Notes: a model not told the origin generated them from the letters alone. A stretch of 64,000 nucleotides of DNA from Vagococcus sp. CY52-2 (GCF_022655055.1 NZ_CP093384.1:1426001-1490000), one strand, 5' to 3'; counted from the first letter of the stretch, positions 19,507 to 29,661 are shown. Made by a program: numbers and translations.

Positions 19507-19575
19507 ATGATTGTGATTCATGAACAAGATGTTGCAGAAACATGCGATGCTATCTACGAATTTAAAAATAAATAA
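19507..19575 (+). pseudogene. Relic of an ABC transporter ATPase C-terminus
   Basis: A 22-codon open stretch reads MIVIHEQDVAETCDAIYEF then a Lys/Asn end and stop. This matches the H-loop and following helix of antimicrobial-peptide-type ABC ATPases (usual form IIVTHDxxVAxxCDxI). No Walker A, signature or Walker B remains; an in-frame stop lies three codons upstream. The rest of the 19394-19700 spacer holds only a hairpin and shows no gene. Confidence 0.55.
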
Positions 19576-19591
19576 TTTGGATTAGTAAAAT

Positions 19592-19624
19592 AAAAGGATT
19601 GATAATCAATTCAGTCCTTTTTAT
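19592..19624 (+). terminator. Orphan intrinsic terminator
   Basis: AAAAGGATTGA / TTCAGTCCTTTTT stem and T run lie right after the ATPase relic, so it probably once ended that lost gene. Confidence 0.7.
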
Positions 19625-19700
19625 TTATCTATAAAATACATTGTGTTTCAAATACCTATCCATTATGCTAAGGATATCATATAAAAAAGGACGATATTTA

Positions 19701-20744
19701 ATGAACAAACTATCCTTAACTATCCTAACGATTTCATTATTTTTTATTAGTGCTTGCCAATCTTCTAAAGAATCAGAACAAAAAGGTGTCGCTAGACAAG
19801 CCGAAGAGCTAAAAGAAAACTATACCGATTTTTATAACTTAAGTTATTTCCCTAATATACCAAATGGTGATACCTATCCAGTACCTGGACTCAAGGAAAC
19901 GATTGTTCCATTACTTGATAAACCTGGTAAAAAAAGTGTCAGTCAATCTATGGATCCACAAGGTGTAACGATTGCAGAGGATTATTTATTAATTTCATCT
20001 TATAGTCATGATGATACTCACCACTCTGTTGTCTATGTCCTAGATAAAAACACTCACAAATACATTAAAACCATTATTTTAAAAGGACATCCTCATGTAG
20101 GAGGTATTACCTATGATCCTATTGCAAAAAATATTTGGGTATGTTCTTCAACAGATTCTAATAAAGCTGAACTCGTGGCTTTTTCAATGGATAAATTAAA
20201 AGCATACAACATGGAAGAACATTATGAACCCATTGTCTATGACCAAGAAATCACATTAGATGGTATTAAACGGTCATCTTACGTCACTTATCATGATAAA
20301 GCCCTTTATGTTGGTTATTTCTCAATTGATCATAAAGCCATTTTAGAAAAATATTTATTTAATGGAAAAGGTGTATTTGATACAACATTAAAAGGAAAAA
20401 AAGAACTGGTAGATGATGATACAACTCTTTCTCCTGAAGAAAAATTACATGTTGGAACACAAATTCAGGGTATTACTTTTTATAAAAATTATATGCTTTT
20501 ATCACGTTCTTACGGGGATAAAAACTCGAAAATACTTGTCTACGAATTAGATGACAATGATTTATTCCTTGAAAAAGATGCCATAAAAATGATATTAGCA
20601 CCACCCTACTTAGAACAAATTTCCGTATCAGGTAACAAACTCTACACTATTTTTGAATCTGGTACGCAACGTTTCAGAGATAAAAAAGGGTTGACTGTTG
20701 TGAATTATGTCGTGCCATTGGATATGGAGAAAATATTAGAATGA
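19701..20744 (+). CDS. Lipoprotein, beta-propeller-like, unknown function
   Basis: 347 residues from the ATG at 19701 (AAGG 10 nt upstream; a longer frame adds 20 unlikely residues). The lipobox FISAC places the lipidated Cys at residue 19. After a Lys/Glu linker come repeated strand patterns of YncE/WD-like propellers (QGVTIAEDYLLISSYS, HVGGITYDPIAKNIWV, IQGITFYKNYMLLSRS). It should sit on the outer face of the membrane. No catalytic motif is recognised. Monocistronic with its own terminator. Confidence 0.75.
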   Translation: MNKLSLTILTISLFFISACQSSKESEQKGVARQAEELKENYTDFYNLSYFPNIPNGDTYPVPGLKETIVPLLDKPGKKSVSQSMDPQGVTIAEDYLLISSYSHDDTHHSVVYVLDKNTHKYIKTIILKGHPHVGGITYDPIAKNIWVCSSTDSNKAELVAFSMDKLKAYNMEEHYEPIVYDQEITLDGIKRSSYVTYHDKALYVGYFSIDHKAILEKYLFNGKGVFDTTLKGKKELVDDDTTLSPEEKLHVGTQIQGITFYKNYMLLSRSYGDKNSKILVYELDDNDLFLEKDAIKMILAPPYLEQISVSGNKLYTIFESGTQRFRDKKGLTVVNYVVPLDMEKILE

Positions 20745-20751
20745 ATAGTAT

Positions 20752-20793
20752 AGTCTCCTCAAAGAATCCAAAATCGTTTGAGGAGACTTTTTA
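20752..20793 (+). terminator. Intrinsic terminator after the lipoprotein gene
   Basis: AGTCTCCTCAAA / TTTGAGGAGACT is a perfect 12-bp stem followed by five Ts. Confidence 0.9.
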
Positions 20794-20794
20794 T

Positions 20795-22192
20795 TTATTG
20801 TCTAATATCTATCCATTCTAATCCCTTTGCGTTTAATTTTTCAATATCACCATAATACAAAACTGGTAAAAACATCTTACTAATTTGTGTATCATCAACA
20901 AAATAACCAAATTTTATTTCCCTTTTTTCTCCAGGTTTAATATCTGGCATTTTATAAAAACTTTTTCCTTCACCATGGCTATCTAAATAATCTACTTCTC
21001 CAGAATACGGAGTAAAATCAACTTCTTCTTTAGTAGCACTCAACCCTTTTTTACTATCTTCTAAAAGATAAAGTCTATTTTGAAAATATAAGTCTTTAAT
21101 GGTTTTTTTACTTTTATTTTCTATCGTAGCTGTCAAATAAACAAATTTAGTTTTTACTTTTCTTTCTCCTACTACTTCATCAAGTGTTTGTATACCATCT
21201 CCTTTTTTGATTATTTTTTGATTAAATGGTAATAATTCACCATCATTTGCTATTAACTGTTTGTCTTTAAGCTGTTCATATGAATTACTATTAAAATTAT
21301 TTTTATCTAATAATTTTATATTATCCATAACGGTGGCACTTTTAACGGTAAATAAAACCTCTTGCATGTCATAAACTTTAGTATTTACTGCATCACCTAT
21401 CTTATGGATATTAGAACTATTTTTAGATAAATAGTAATTTTTTTCTGGTTGTTTACCTTTGAATAAGTCTTTACTTAAAATACCATAATGAGTAGCATCC
21501 TTTTCATTGGTTTCTTCTAAAGATACTTTTTCTAACATTTTTTTCCATTCTGATTCCTTAACATCATTTGAAATATAGGCTTGTAAAACATAACCTTCCT
21601 TCTCAAAAAATAGATAAACAATCTTATCAAATTGAATATCTCCGGAATTCATCATATTTTTTTTAATGACAATACTAGGATGATTATTAAGTGTTAATTC
21701 TTCATAGTCTTTTGTGTAAAGTTCTTTAAAGTCTTCTTTTCCAGATAATTGCCATAAAACGAAACTTATTCCTCCACTGTTCATGTTGTTCTTATAACTA
21801 AACTTATTAGAGTCGTTATCTTCTACCATATCTCTTGGAATATAGTCGAATTTCAATTTATAAAAATGATCATGATTATATTTTTTTCTATCTGATAAAG
21901 AAATATTTAATTCATAATTATTTTTATTTACTATCCATTGATAAATTTCTTTTGAGGCATAAATAGTCGTTGGAATCAAAACTATTGATATAATGGCTAT
22001 CATCAACACACGTTTTAATCCAAATTTGGTTTTTGATTTTTTTGTTGACACCTTTTTTAAAAAATTTTGTTTATTTAATTGATAGGTTGAAGAAAAATGA
22101 TGTATCTCTTGTTCTTTATCAAACTCTTCTTCAGCTAATCTATTTGCTATTTCTTCTATTGTTTTCCTTTCAAATTTTTCATTCTTTCCCAT
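20795..22192 (-). CDS. Membrane anti-sigma factor (second pair), DUF4367-like plus C-terminal sensor domain
   Basis: 465 residues from the ATG at 22192, which has GGAGG 8 nt upstream; a TTG five codons earlier is part of that site. An acidic cytosolic tail (about 1-60) and one membrane helix (61-80) precede a DUF4367-like domain ending near YVLQAYISNDVKESEWKKM. A second beta domain resembles DUF4352/telokin folds (KFVYLTATIENKSKKTIKD). It overlaps the sigma gene by 14 nt. It has little visible similarity to the 14.6-16.1 kb anti-sigma outside the layout, so the two systems probably sense different signals. Confidence 0.78.
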   Translation of the reverse strand: MGKNEKFERKTIEEIANRLAEEEFDKEQEIHHFSSTYQLNKQNFLKKVSTKKSKTKFGLKRVLMIAIISIVLIPTTIYASKEIYQWIVNKNNYELNISLSDRKKYNHDHFYKLKFDYIPRDMVEDNDSNKFSYKNNMNSGGISFVLWQLSGKEDFKELYTKDYEELTLNNHPSIVIKKNMMNSGDIQFDKIVYLFFEKEGYVLQAYISNDVKESEWKKMLEKVSLEETNEKDATHYGILSKDLFKGKQPEKNYYLSKNSSNIHKIGDAVNTKVYDMQEVLFTVKSATVMDNIKLLDKNNFNSNSYEQLKDKQLIANDGELLPFNQKIIKKGDGIQTLDEVVGERKVKTKFVYLTATIENKSKKTIKDLYFQNRLYLLEDSKKGLSATKEEVDFTPYSGEVDYLDSHGEGKSFYKMPDIKPGEKREIKFGYFVDDTQISKMFLPVLYYGDIEKLNAKGLEWIDIRQ

Positions 22193-22718
22193 ATTTCTTC
22201 CCTCCAATCACATTTTTCACCATACTTATAGCTCTCTCAAATTGTTTTCGTATAGTTGCTTCTTTTGAATCCATTATTTTTGCTATCTCTTTATTTGATA
22301 ATCCATAGTAAACTCTATACAAAAAGACATGAAGATATGGTTCTTTTAATTGCTTACTAATATCTAATATTTCCTGTTCAGATATCATTTTATCCACATA
22401 ATCATTCACATTATTATCTTCTTCATGTTTATCCTTTTTAGTTTTATAATTTTCAAGATATTTTATCTGAGTATTGTTTTTACGATACAAATCAATCGAT
22501 TTATTCTTTGTTATTTTGATAATAAATTTTTTTAAATGTAGATCATCAAATTTTTTTATACTTTCCAAATCTGAATATAATTGTTCAAAAACTTCTTGAG
22601 TAATATCTTCTGCTTGCTCTTTATTATTCAATACTGATAAAGCTTGATAAAATATTTTCTGTTCATAAATCTCATATAAATATTCAAAAAATTCTTTATC
22701 TGATTTGTGATTTTTCAT
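22179..22718 (-). CDS. ECF-type RNA polymerase sigma factor (second pair)
   Basis: 179 residues. Region 2 contains NNKEQAEDITQEVFEQLYSDL and KNKSIDLYRKN. Region 4 contains LKEPYLHVFLYRVYYGLSNKEIAKIMDSKEATIRKQ, a clear helix-turn-helix. It has a Lys/Asn-rich linker and very AT-rich codons. It is followed, with overlap, by its membrane partner. Targets unknown; self-activation is likely by family precedent. Confidence 0.87.
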   Translation of the reverse strand: MKNHKSDKEFFEYLYEIYEQKIFYQALSVLNNKEQAEDITQEVFEQLYSDLESIKKFDDLHLKKFIIKITKNKSIDLYRKNNTQIKYLENYKTKKDKHEEDNNVNDYVDKMISEQEILDISKQLKEPYLHVFLYRVYYGLSNKEIAKIMDSKEATIRKQFERAISMVKNVIGGKKYGKE

Positions 22719-22792
22719 GATAAACTCCTCTCATAGCTACCTTCATAATATATAACGTTTCAAGAAACTAATATGTGACACTTTTTAACATA

Positions 22793-22830
22793 CAAAAAGA
22801 GATTTTTCCTAAATTACAGGAAAAATCTCT
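22793..22830 (-). terminator. Intrinsic terminator after prfC
   Basis: On the minus strand AGAGATTTTTCCT / AGGAAAAATCTCT is a perfect 13-bp stem with a T run. Confidence 0.92.
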
Positions 22831-22842
22831 AATAAATCATTT

Positions 22843-24420
22843 TTACAACAATGTTTTCAATTCTACTTCTGGATACTTATCTGCAAACCAACGCATCGCG
22901 AATTGGTTTTCAAATAAGAATAATGGTTGGTCAAATCGATCTTTTGCTAAGATATTTCGACTTGAACTCATTTTTTCATCTAACTGAGATGGGTCAATCC
23001 AACGAGCAATTTTTGTTCCCATTGGTTCCATGATTAACTCAGTATTGTACTCATTCAACATACGATGTTTGAATACCTCAAACTGCAACTGTCCAACAGC
23101 TCCAATAATATAATCCTCAGTTAAATAAGTTTTATATAATTGAATAGCTCCTTCTTGTACTAGTTGATAAAGTCCTTTGTGGAACGATTTTTGTTTCATC
23201 ACGTTTTTCGCCGTAACTTTCATAAATAACTCTGGCGTAAATTGTGGTAAATCTTCAAATTCAATCTTATCTTTACCAGTGAACAAAGTGTCCCCAATTT
23301 GATAGGTTCCTGTATCATATAGCCCGATAATATCACCAGCCACTGCTTCTTCTACGATTTCACGAGAATCAGCCATAAACTGGGTTGAGTTATTTAATTT
23401 TATTTTTTTCGATTCACGAGCTAACTTAACTTCCATGCCTTTTTCAAAACTTCCTGAACAGATACGAACAAATGCAATTCTATCTCTATGAGCTGGGTTC
23501 ATATTTGCTTGAATTTTAAAGACAAATCCAGAAAAGTCTTTGTCATAAGGACTAACTTCGCCACCATCTTTTGTTTCATGCTCACTCGGTTTTGGTGCAA
23601 ATTGTAAAAATGTTTCTAAAAATGTTTCCACACCAAAGTTTGTCAAAGCAGAACCAAAGAATACTGGGGTTAATTCACCTTTAGCAATTTTTTCTTCTGA
23701 AAATTCATTTCCAGCTTCAAGTAACAACTCAACTTCTTCCATTACTTGTGAAAAAATAGATTGTTGTTTTAATGGGTGATCCATTTCTAATTCTCTTTCG
23801 TCATTTAGAGGTAAAAACCTTTCACCATCAAATCGATCAGGACGATGAATTTCGATACGATTATTGTAAATATCATATAACCCTTCAAATCCTTTTCCCA
23901 TACCGATTGGCCAGTTCATTGGATAAGAATCAATTTCTAACACTTCTTCTAATTCTTCTAGTAAATCAAGTGGCTCACGACCATCTCTATCTAGTTTGTT
24001 AATGAATGTAAAAATAGGAATACCACGCATACGACATACTTGGAAAAGTTTTTTCGTTTGTGCTTCAATCCCTTTAGCACTATCAATGACCATGACAGCA
24101 CTATCGACTGCCATCAATGTACGATAAGTATCTTCCGAGAAATCCTCATGTCCTGGTGTATCTAAAATATTCACGCGTTTGCCTTGAAAATCAAATTGCA
24201 TCACGGAACTTGTTACCGAAATCCCACGTTGTTTTTCAATATCCATCCAGTCTGATTTTGCATAGTTTCCCGTTTTTTTACCTTTTACAGTTCCCGCATT
24301 TCTAATTGCACCACCAAACAATAGTAACTGTTCCGTAATTGTTGTTTTACCAGCATCCGGATGCGAAATAATAGCAAATGTTCTTCTTCTATCGACTTCT
24401 TTTTGTTGATCAAATCCCAT
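22843..24420 (-). CDS. prfC: Peptide chain release factor 3
   Basis: 525 residues, normal length. GTPase motifs are G1 SHPDAGKTT, switch region RGISVTSS, G3 DTPGHEDF and G4 NKLDRD. The RF3-type domain 2 and C-terminal domain follow. It recycles RF1/RF2 from the ribosome after termination. The ATG follows GAGGAG by 7 nt. Single-gene unit. Confidence 0.96.
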   Translation of the reverse strand: MGFDQQKEVDRRRTFAIISHPDAGKTTITEQLLLFGGAIRNAGTVKGKKTGNYAKSDWMDIEKQRGISVTSSVMQFDFQGKRVNILDTPGHEDFSEDTYRTLMAVDSAVMVIDSAKGIEAQTKKLFQVCRMRGIPIFTFINKLDRDGREPLDLLEELEEVLEIDSYPMNWPIGMGKGFEGLYDIYNNRIEIHRPDRFDGERFLPLNDERELEMDHPLKQQSIFSQVMEEVELLLEAGNEFSEEKIAKGELTPVFFGSALTNFGVETFLETFLQFAPKPSEHETKDGGEVSPYDKDFSGFVFKIQANMNPAHRDRIAFVRICSGSFEKGMEVKLARESKKIKLNNSTQFMADSREIVEEAVAGDIIGLYDTGTYQIGDTLFTGKDKIEFEDLPQFTPELFMKVTAKNVMKQKSFHKGLYQLVQEGAIQLYKTYLTEDYIIGAVGQLQFEVFKHRMLNEYNTELIMEPMGTKIARWIDPSQLDEKMSSSRNILAKDRFDQPLFLFENQFAMRWFADKYPEVELKTLL

Positions 24421-24583
24421 ATATAGACTCCTCTTAATTTTCTATGTATTTATATTACTAATTTAGTAGAAATTCACGCTCTAGTATAACATAAAATCTC
24501 AAACAATAGATTTTATTTCATAAAATTTTAAAAAGGCAAAAGAAAATACCCTTGTCTCAGAGCGAAGACAAACTAATTACTCA

Positions 24584-24678
24584 TTAAGCGTATCGGGTTA
24601 TCTTTTTTATATTAAGACATGCAACAGTTATCCAATTTTTCATGTGCATTTTTCTTTATCTATTCCAACATTAACAGT
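24584..24678 (-). pseudogene. 3' relic of an IS1182-family transposase
   Basis: On the minus strand the last open part reads MKNWITVACLNIKKITRYA then stop. This matches the end of IS1182-type DDE transposases (pattern F/ACxNLKKLA). Just upstream in another frame, TVNVGIDKEKC resembles their TVERVFADAKEKHG motif. So at least one frameshift and loss of the rest are implied. Nothing else of a gene is seen in 24421-24784. Family call is tentative. Confidence 0.45.
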
Positions 24679-24700
24679 CACGCCTTTTCTCTATTTTACC

Positions 24701-24740
24701 AAAAAAAGACAAAGCATCGAAATTTATCAATACTTTGTCT
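24701..24740 (-). terminator. Intrinsic terminator downstream of the flotillin operon
   Basis: On the minus strand GACAAAGTATTGA / TCGATGCTTTGTC pairs over 13 bp (two G-T pairs), then TTTTTTT. Confidence 0.85.
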
Positions 24741-24784
24741 ACCGTCAGAATGCCCTTAGTAAAATACCTACAGGTGTTCTTTCT

Positions 24785-26215
24785 TTATTCACTTTTTTTT
24801 GCAACAAATGATTCTAACATATCCTTAACATTTAACCCTGTTGTTTCTTTTAGTGTTTCTTGAGTAGAAGCTAAAAGGTTCGTAGCATAATTTGTGACAC
24901 GATTCGCTCCACTATTGTCTCCACCTTGACCAGTATCTACAACAGAAATTTTCTCGATATTTCCTAATGGTTGTGCTGCTTGTTTCACTAATTCAGGTAA
25001 GATTTCAATAATCATACTCATAACAGCCGCTTCCCCGTATTGTTTAAAGGCTTCGGCAATTTGTTCTTTCGCTTTGGCTTCGGCTTCACCAATCGCTAGA
25101 ATAGCATCCGCTTCAGCTTGCCCTTCCATTCTAAGTTGAGTAGCATTTGCTTTAGCCATTGCTTCCACTTTAAATTGTTGTGCTTCGGCTTCAGCTACTT
25201 CAGTTGCTTTTTCTGCTAAGGCTTCTTGTTCTTTAGCATAACGATCCGCGTCGGCTTTTTTCTTCACTTCTGAGTCGTATTGTCGTTCACGACGTTGAAT
25301 TTCTTTTTCTTCTAATTCAATTTGTTTTTGACGCTCAATAACTTTAACTTCCATCTCTTGTTCGATAACGTGTTGTTGTGCTTTGGCACTTTCTAAATTA
25401 TACGCTTGATCGGCTTTGGCTTTAGCAATATCTTGTTCTTGCTTATAAGCAGCTAATTTTAATTCTTTTTCTTTCGTTGCTTCAGCAATTTCTGTCTGAC
25501 GTTGTAATTCTGCTTCTTGAGATTCTTTTTCCGCTTGTGCTTTTTTAATACGTGTTTCTTTGCTTGCTTCAGCTTCAGCAATTTCAGCATCACGTTTTAC
25601 TTGAGCAATACGAGGTTTTCCTAATGAATCAAGGTAACCATTTTTATCTCGTACTTCTTTAATAGTAAACGACACAATCACAAGTCCCATTTTAGCTAAA
25701 TCTACACTGGCTACTTCTTGCACACTTTGAGAGAACTTATCTCGGTTTTGATAAATTTCTTCTACTGTCATTGAACCTAATATCGAACGTAAATGTCCTT
25801 CTAACACTTCTCTGGCTTCATTTTCTAATTCTTCACGTGTTTTTCCTAAAAATTGTTCCGCTGCAGTTGCGATTTCTTCAACTGATGAGCCAATTTTAAT
25901 AATGGATGTCCCATCAGCCATAACTGGTACACCTTGTTCAGTATAAACATCTGGTGTTGATACATCTAATTTACTTGATAAAAGACTTAAACGATTGCTT
26001 CTTTGGAAAACTGGTAAAACAAATGCTCCACCACCACGTACAATTTTGACACGATTTCCTTCATTGTCAGCATGGACATTTTTATTTCCTAAATAGCTCC
26101 CACTAATAATCAATGCCTCATCTGGTTTAGCTGTTTGATATTTTGAAACAAATACAATCAATAGCATGATTAGTATAAACACCACAAGCCCAATCGCAAT
26201 AATCCCTAAATTCAT
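24785..26215 (-). CDS. floT: Flotillin-family membrane scaffold protein
   Basis: 476 residues. An N-terminal membrane helix (about 3-25) is followed by an SPFH/band-7 domain (about 30-190) and a long coiled coil with many Ala-Glu repeats (about 195-390). The hydrophobic end has EAFKQYGEAAVMSMIIEILPELV, as in YuaG/FloT. It organises membrane microdomains. The NfeD-like gene 19 bp upstream is its usual partner and the two form an operon. Confidence 0.92.
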   Translation of the reverse strand: MNLGIIAIGLVVFILIMLLIVFVSKYQTAKPDEALIISGSYLGNKNVHADNEGNRVKIVRGGGAFVLPVFQRSNRLSLLSSKLDVSTPDVYTEQGVPVMADGTSIIKIGSSVEEIATAAEQFLGKTREELENEAREVLEGHLRSILGSMTVEEIYQNRDKFSQSVQEVASVDLAKMGLVIVSFTIKEVRDKNGYLDSLGKPRIAQVKRDAEIAEAEASKETRIKKAQAEKESQEAELQRQTEIAEATKEKELKLAAYKQEQDIAKAKADQAYNLESAKAQQHVIEQEMEVKVIERQKQIELEEKEIQRRERQYDSEVKKKADADRYAKEQEALAEKATEVAEAEAQQFKVEAMAKANATQLRMEGQAEADAILAIGEAEAKAKEQIAEAFKQYGEAAVMSMIIEILPELVKQAAQPLGNIEKISVVDTGQGGDNSGANRVTNYATNLLASTQETLKETTGLNVKDMLESFVAKKSE

Positions 26216-26234
26216 TTACATTTCTCCTTTTATT

Positions 26235-26753
26235 TTAAAAATTTTCAACATATGGCACCACATAGCATACTCTTTCCCTAATTTCGATAATAAGAACTTC
26301 TTCACCCTTATTAATTGGTGTTTCCTGTTCCTTATAAAATGCCGCAGGACGACTCATCGTACCTGTAACATTGCTAATGGTAATCTCTCCCATTCCCTTA
26401 ACAGGTATTGGCGTAATGACAGTTGCCACTCTTCCTTCTAATGTTTTTTCTGACACAGATAGGGTTGATTCAGAATTTTTTAGAGGAATTAATATGTAAA
26501 AGTTTAATAAAAATACAATAACTGATGATAGTAGAATGGCGATAATTAATACCCAGCCACTACCTAATGATGATAGCGTTTCCCCTAGATAGCCAAAAAG
26601 CGAAACAAATGCAATCCAAGGTACAATTAATACTGGATCAATTGGCCCATCAAACTGTAAGATGTCACCAACTAAAAATAAAACAACAGATAAAATAGTA
26701 CAAAATATTAAAATATAAAAGTACACTTGTTCAATTGATTGTATTCCAAACAT
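26235..26753 (-). CDS. NfeD-like membrane protein (YuaF type)
   Basis: 172 residues. Four hydrophobic segments in the first 110 residues are followed by a small OB-like domain (LEGRVATVITPIPVKGMGEITI...). It is the short, protease-less NfeD form encoded with flotillins. The ATG at 26753 was chosen with AAGGAG upstream; a GTG seven codons earlier sits within the ribosome site. It likely stabilises or localises flotillin assemblies. Confidence 0.85.
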   Translation of the reverse strand: MFGIQSIEQVYFYILIFCTILSVVLFLVGDILQFDGPIDPVLIVPWIAFVSLFGYLGETLSSLGSGWVLIIAILLSSVIVFLLNFYILIPLKNSESTLSVSEKTLEGRVATVITPIPVKGMGEITISNVTGTMSRPAAFYKEQETPINKGEEVLIIEIRERVCYVVPYVENF

Positions 26754-26856
26754 CTCTCCCACTCTCCTTCCCACCTTATTATTATTAGTTTACCAATATT
26801 TCAATCAAAACAACAGAAAAATCGTATATTTTCCAACCGATATTCGAAAATGGTAT

Positions 26857-26887
26857 AAAAAAGACAAAGGACTTTCCTCCTTTGTCT
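26857..26887 (-). terminator. Intrinsic terminator after the FtsX-type permease gene
   Basis: On the minus strand AGACAAAGGA / TCCTTTGTCT, 6-nt loop, then a T run. Confidence 0.9.
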
Positions 26888-26894
26888 AAAAAGA

Positions 26895-29645
26895 TTATTC
26901 AGTTGATTTTAGTGCTTCAATCATATCCACATGTTTTAATTTTCGATGCATAATTAACATGACAATAAATGAAAATAGAATCGTTAGTAATGCTGAATAC
27001 ACATAACTAATTGGATGAACGGTTGTTGGAAACATCATCATATCAATTTCTGCTGTTTTAAGAACATAACCATGTAAAAGGACCCCTAATACAAATCCTA
27101 GTAAAATCCCTAAAACGGTTAAGATATTATTTTCTCTATACACATACATGGTCACTTCTCTATCGTAAAATCCTAATACTTTAATAGTAGATAATTCACG
27201 TATACGTTCAGATATATTAATATTGGTTAGATTATACAACACGACAAACGCAAGTAACGCTGCTGAAATAATTAATACCCATACTACGATATTTAAACTA
27301 GACATCGTATCATCCATCGTTTTACCTATTTGACTGGTAAAGGAGACATTTGCAGCATAATTACTTTTCATTAATTTATCAGCTAAATTATCTTCTTGTT
27401 TGTCACTTAATGACTTATCAAATTTCAGCAATTCCACATTATATTCAGGCTTTTTATTAAACGTTTTTTCAAAATAACTTGGTGTCATGTACACAAAATG
27501 CATGGCATAGTTTTCAACAACCTCTTGAACTTTTACCGTCATATCTTTATTGTCTGTATCTCTGATAGTTAATTCATCTCCAGATTTTACATCAAAGAAG
27601 TTTGCTAACTTTTCATTGATAATGACTCCATCATTAGATAACGTGTATGTGTCACCAGATTTTCGGTTATTGAATGTAATAAATTCTGCTAACCTCTTCT
27701 CTTGCTGCGGAACATCCACTGTCACTTCTCGACTTATGTATCCTTTTTTGACAACGGTCATATTGTGTTGAGATAGAGTCAAACTTGTTTTAATCTGACT
27801 ATCATCTGCTTTTATTTTCTCATAATTTTCTTTTTCTTGAGTCGTACTATCTTCATTAATGGTTACTGTCGCATCATAATGCCATATTTTATTAAACTGA
27901 AGATTAACAATATCACCGATTGAATCTTTCAATCCAAATCCAGTTAAAATCATTGCTGTACAGCCTGCTATCCCTAAGACTGTCATCAACATACGTTGTT
28001 TATAACGAAATAGATTTCTAGCTGTTACTTTTTGATTAAAACTAAATTTAGACCATAACCAAGATATTCTTTCTAATAAAATACGTTTACCTGGTTTAGG
28101 TGCTTTGGGTCTCATCAATGTAGCTGGAGTACTCAATAAATCAACTCTTAATACAAGAAGTGATGCTAATAACGTACAAAGTAAAGCTACTATAATTGAT
28201 TGAATGGTGTAACTTGGATAATGAGTAATAATCACAGATGGCAAATTATACATACTACCATATGCATCAAAAATGACAGTTGGAAATAAATAATAACCTA
28301 TTGCCAGTCCAATTAAACTTCCAATAATACTGGCTGTTGTAGAGTAAACAATATATTTTTGTGAAATTTCCCAATTTGTATAACCTAAGGCTTTTAGTGT
28401 TCCTATCTCTCCACGCTTTTCATCCACCATACGTGTCATAGTTGTTAAAGAAATAAGAGCAGCTATCATAAAGAAAAATACTGGAAATACTGTGGCGATG
28501 GAAGAAATCCGATCAGCATTATCTTGAAATTCTGCATAAGAAGGATTATCTTCTCTTGAAAAATAATGATAAGTTGGTGCTTTTAAGTCATCAATGGTTT
28601 GTTGATTTTTTGCTAATTCTTCTTTTGACTCTACTAATTTTTGTTCTTCTTGTTCTATTTTTTTCTTTTCTTCATTTAATGTATTACTAGCTTCTTCTAG
28701 TGTTTTTTCCTGTACTTCATCTACAGGTAATCCTTGCTGTTTTGCTGTTTCGATTAACTGTTTATTATCATTTAATTCTTTTTCTTTTTCAGCTAATTGT
28801 TTTTTTCCATTTGTTAATTGTGTCTCGCCATCAGTTATCTGTGTTTTAGCTTTAGCTAATGACTCATTTGCTTCTTTTTTCATTGCTTCTAGTTGTTCTG
28901 ATGGGCGATTTTTCAAAGTATTTTTTAAATTTTTGACATCTGTATCATAGTAGTTATTATAAGCTTTACTATAACTTGCTGTCTTTTCAGTATTAACATA
29001 TTTAATATACGCTTCTGTGTAAACGGGTAACGTAAATACCTCTTCTTTTATATAACCAAAATAATCAATGGTTCCTTTACCAACTGTTGTATAGCCTCTG
29101 GAAACTTTATCTATATACATAGGACTATTCACAAATCCAACAACTTTATAACTAGTTTGTGAGACACTTTTGCTATCATCTAACTGAATTGTTAACGTAT
29201 CACCGATTTTATAAAATTGATTGTCTTGTACTTGAGTATCAAGTGCCATTTCATTATCTTTTTCTGGTAATTTTCCTTTTACAAGGACTGGTTTGTTAAG
29301 TTCATTTTTTCTAGATTCATAGGACATTAATTTTAAGACATGATTATTTTCTTTTGTAAGAACATCTAAACTATATGACGGTTCAACTGTTTGGACAGTC
29401 TTGTCTTCCTTGATTAATTCAATGTCTTTGTCTTCTAATCCTGTTGTTGACACAAGTTTTGTATCCATTAATTTATAGTCTTTATAATAATTATCTGCTG
29501 TATTTAACATGTCAGGGCCTGTTGCTTTAATACCTGCGTAAAATCCAACACCTAACATAATAATTAATAGGATTGAGATAAATCTCGCCTTAGATTGATA
29601 CATTTCTCGAAAAGTAGATGTCCATAATGCTTTTTTCTTTTTCAT
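26895..29645 (-). CDS. ABC transporter permease, FtsX/MacB-like, large
   Basis: 916 residues. Membrane helices lie at about 20-40, three near 385-500, one near 565, and three at the C-terminus (about 785-900), giving the duplicated FtsX layout. Between helix 1 and the first cluster lies a long extracellular part including a Lys/Glu/Gln coiled coil (about 255-350: ANESLAKAKTQI ... EEQKLVESKEELA). LGYTNWEISQKY and IKVLGFYDREV are the coupling segments. It forms a unit with the ATPase upstream. Such systems move lipids or peptides or transmit mechanical signals; the substrate is unknown. Confidence 0.87.
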   Translation of the reverse strand: MKKKKALWTSTFREMYQSKARFISILLIIMLGVGFYAGIKATGPDMLNTADNYYKDYKLMDTKLVSTTGLEDKDIELIKEDKTVQTVEPSYSLDVLTKENNHVLKLMSYESRKNELNKPVLVKGKLPEKDNEMALDTQVQDNQFYKIGDTLTIQLDDSKSVSQTSYKVVGFVNSPMYIDKVSRGYTTVGKGTIDYFGYIKEEVFTLPVYTEAYIKYVNTEKTASYSKAYNNYYDTDVKNLKNTLKNRPSEQLEAMKKEANESLAKAKTQITDGETQLTNGKKQLAEKEKELNDNKQLIETAKQQGLPVDEVQEKTLEEASNTLNEEKKKIEQEEQKLVESKEELAKNQQTIDDLKAPTYHYFSREDNPSYAEFQDNADRISSIATVFPVFFFMIAALISLTTMTRMVDEKRGEIGTLKALGYTNWEISQKYIVYSTTASIIGSLIGLAIGYYLFPTVIFDAYGSMYNLPSVIITHYPSYTIQSIIVALLCTLLASLLVLRVDLLSTPATLMRPKAPKPGKRILLERISWLWSKFSFNQKVTARNLFRYKQRMLMTVLGIAGCTAMILTGFGLKDSIGDIVNLQFNKIWHYDATVTINEDSTTQEKENYEKIKADDSQIKTSLTLSQHNMTVVKKGYISREVTVDVPQQEKRLAEFITFNNRKSGDTYTLSNDGVIINEKLANFFDVKSGDELTIRDTDNKDMTVKVQEVVENYAMHFVYMTPSYFEKTFNKKPEYNVELLKFDKSLSDKQEDNLADKLMKSNYAANVSFTSQIGKTMDDTMSSLNIVVWVLIISAALLAFVVLYNLTNINISERIRELSTIKVLGFYDREVTMYVYRENNILTVLGILLGFVLGVLLHGYVLKTAEIDMMMFPTTVHPISYVYSALLTILFSFIVMLIMHRKLKHVDMIEALKSTE

Positions 29646-29661
29646 TTAGCTGAACCTCCCT

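Noticed and set aside
24551-24610. TTGTCT...AGACAA hairpin and nearby CGGGTTATC, considered as a small RNA
   Set aside because: Better explained as sequence at the end of the transposase relic; no promoter seen.
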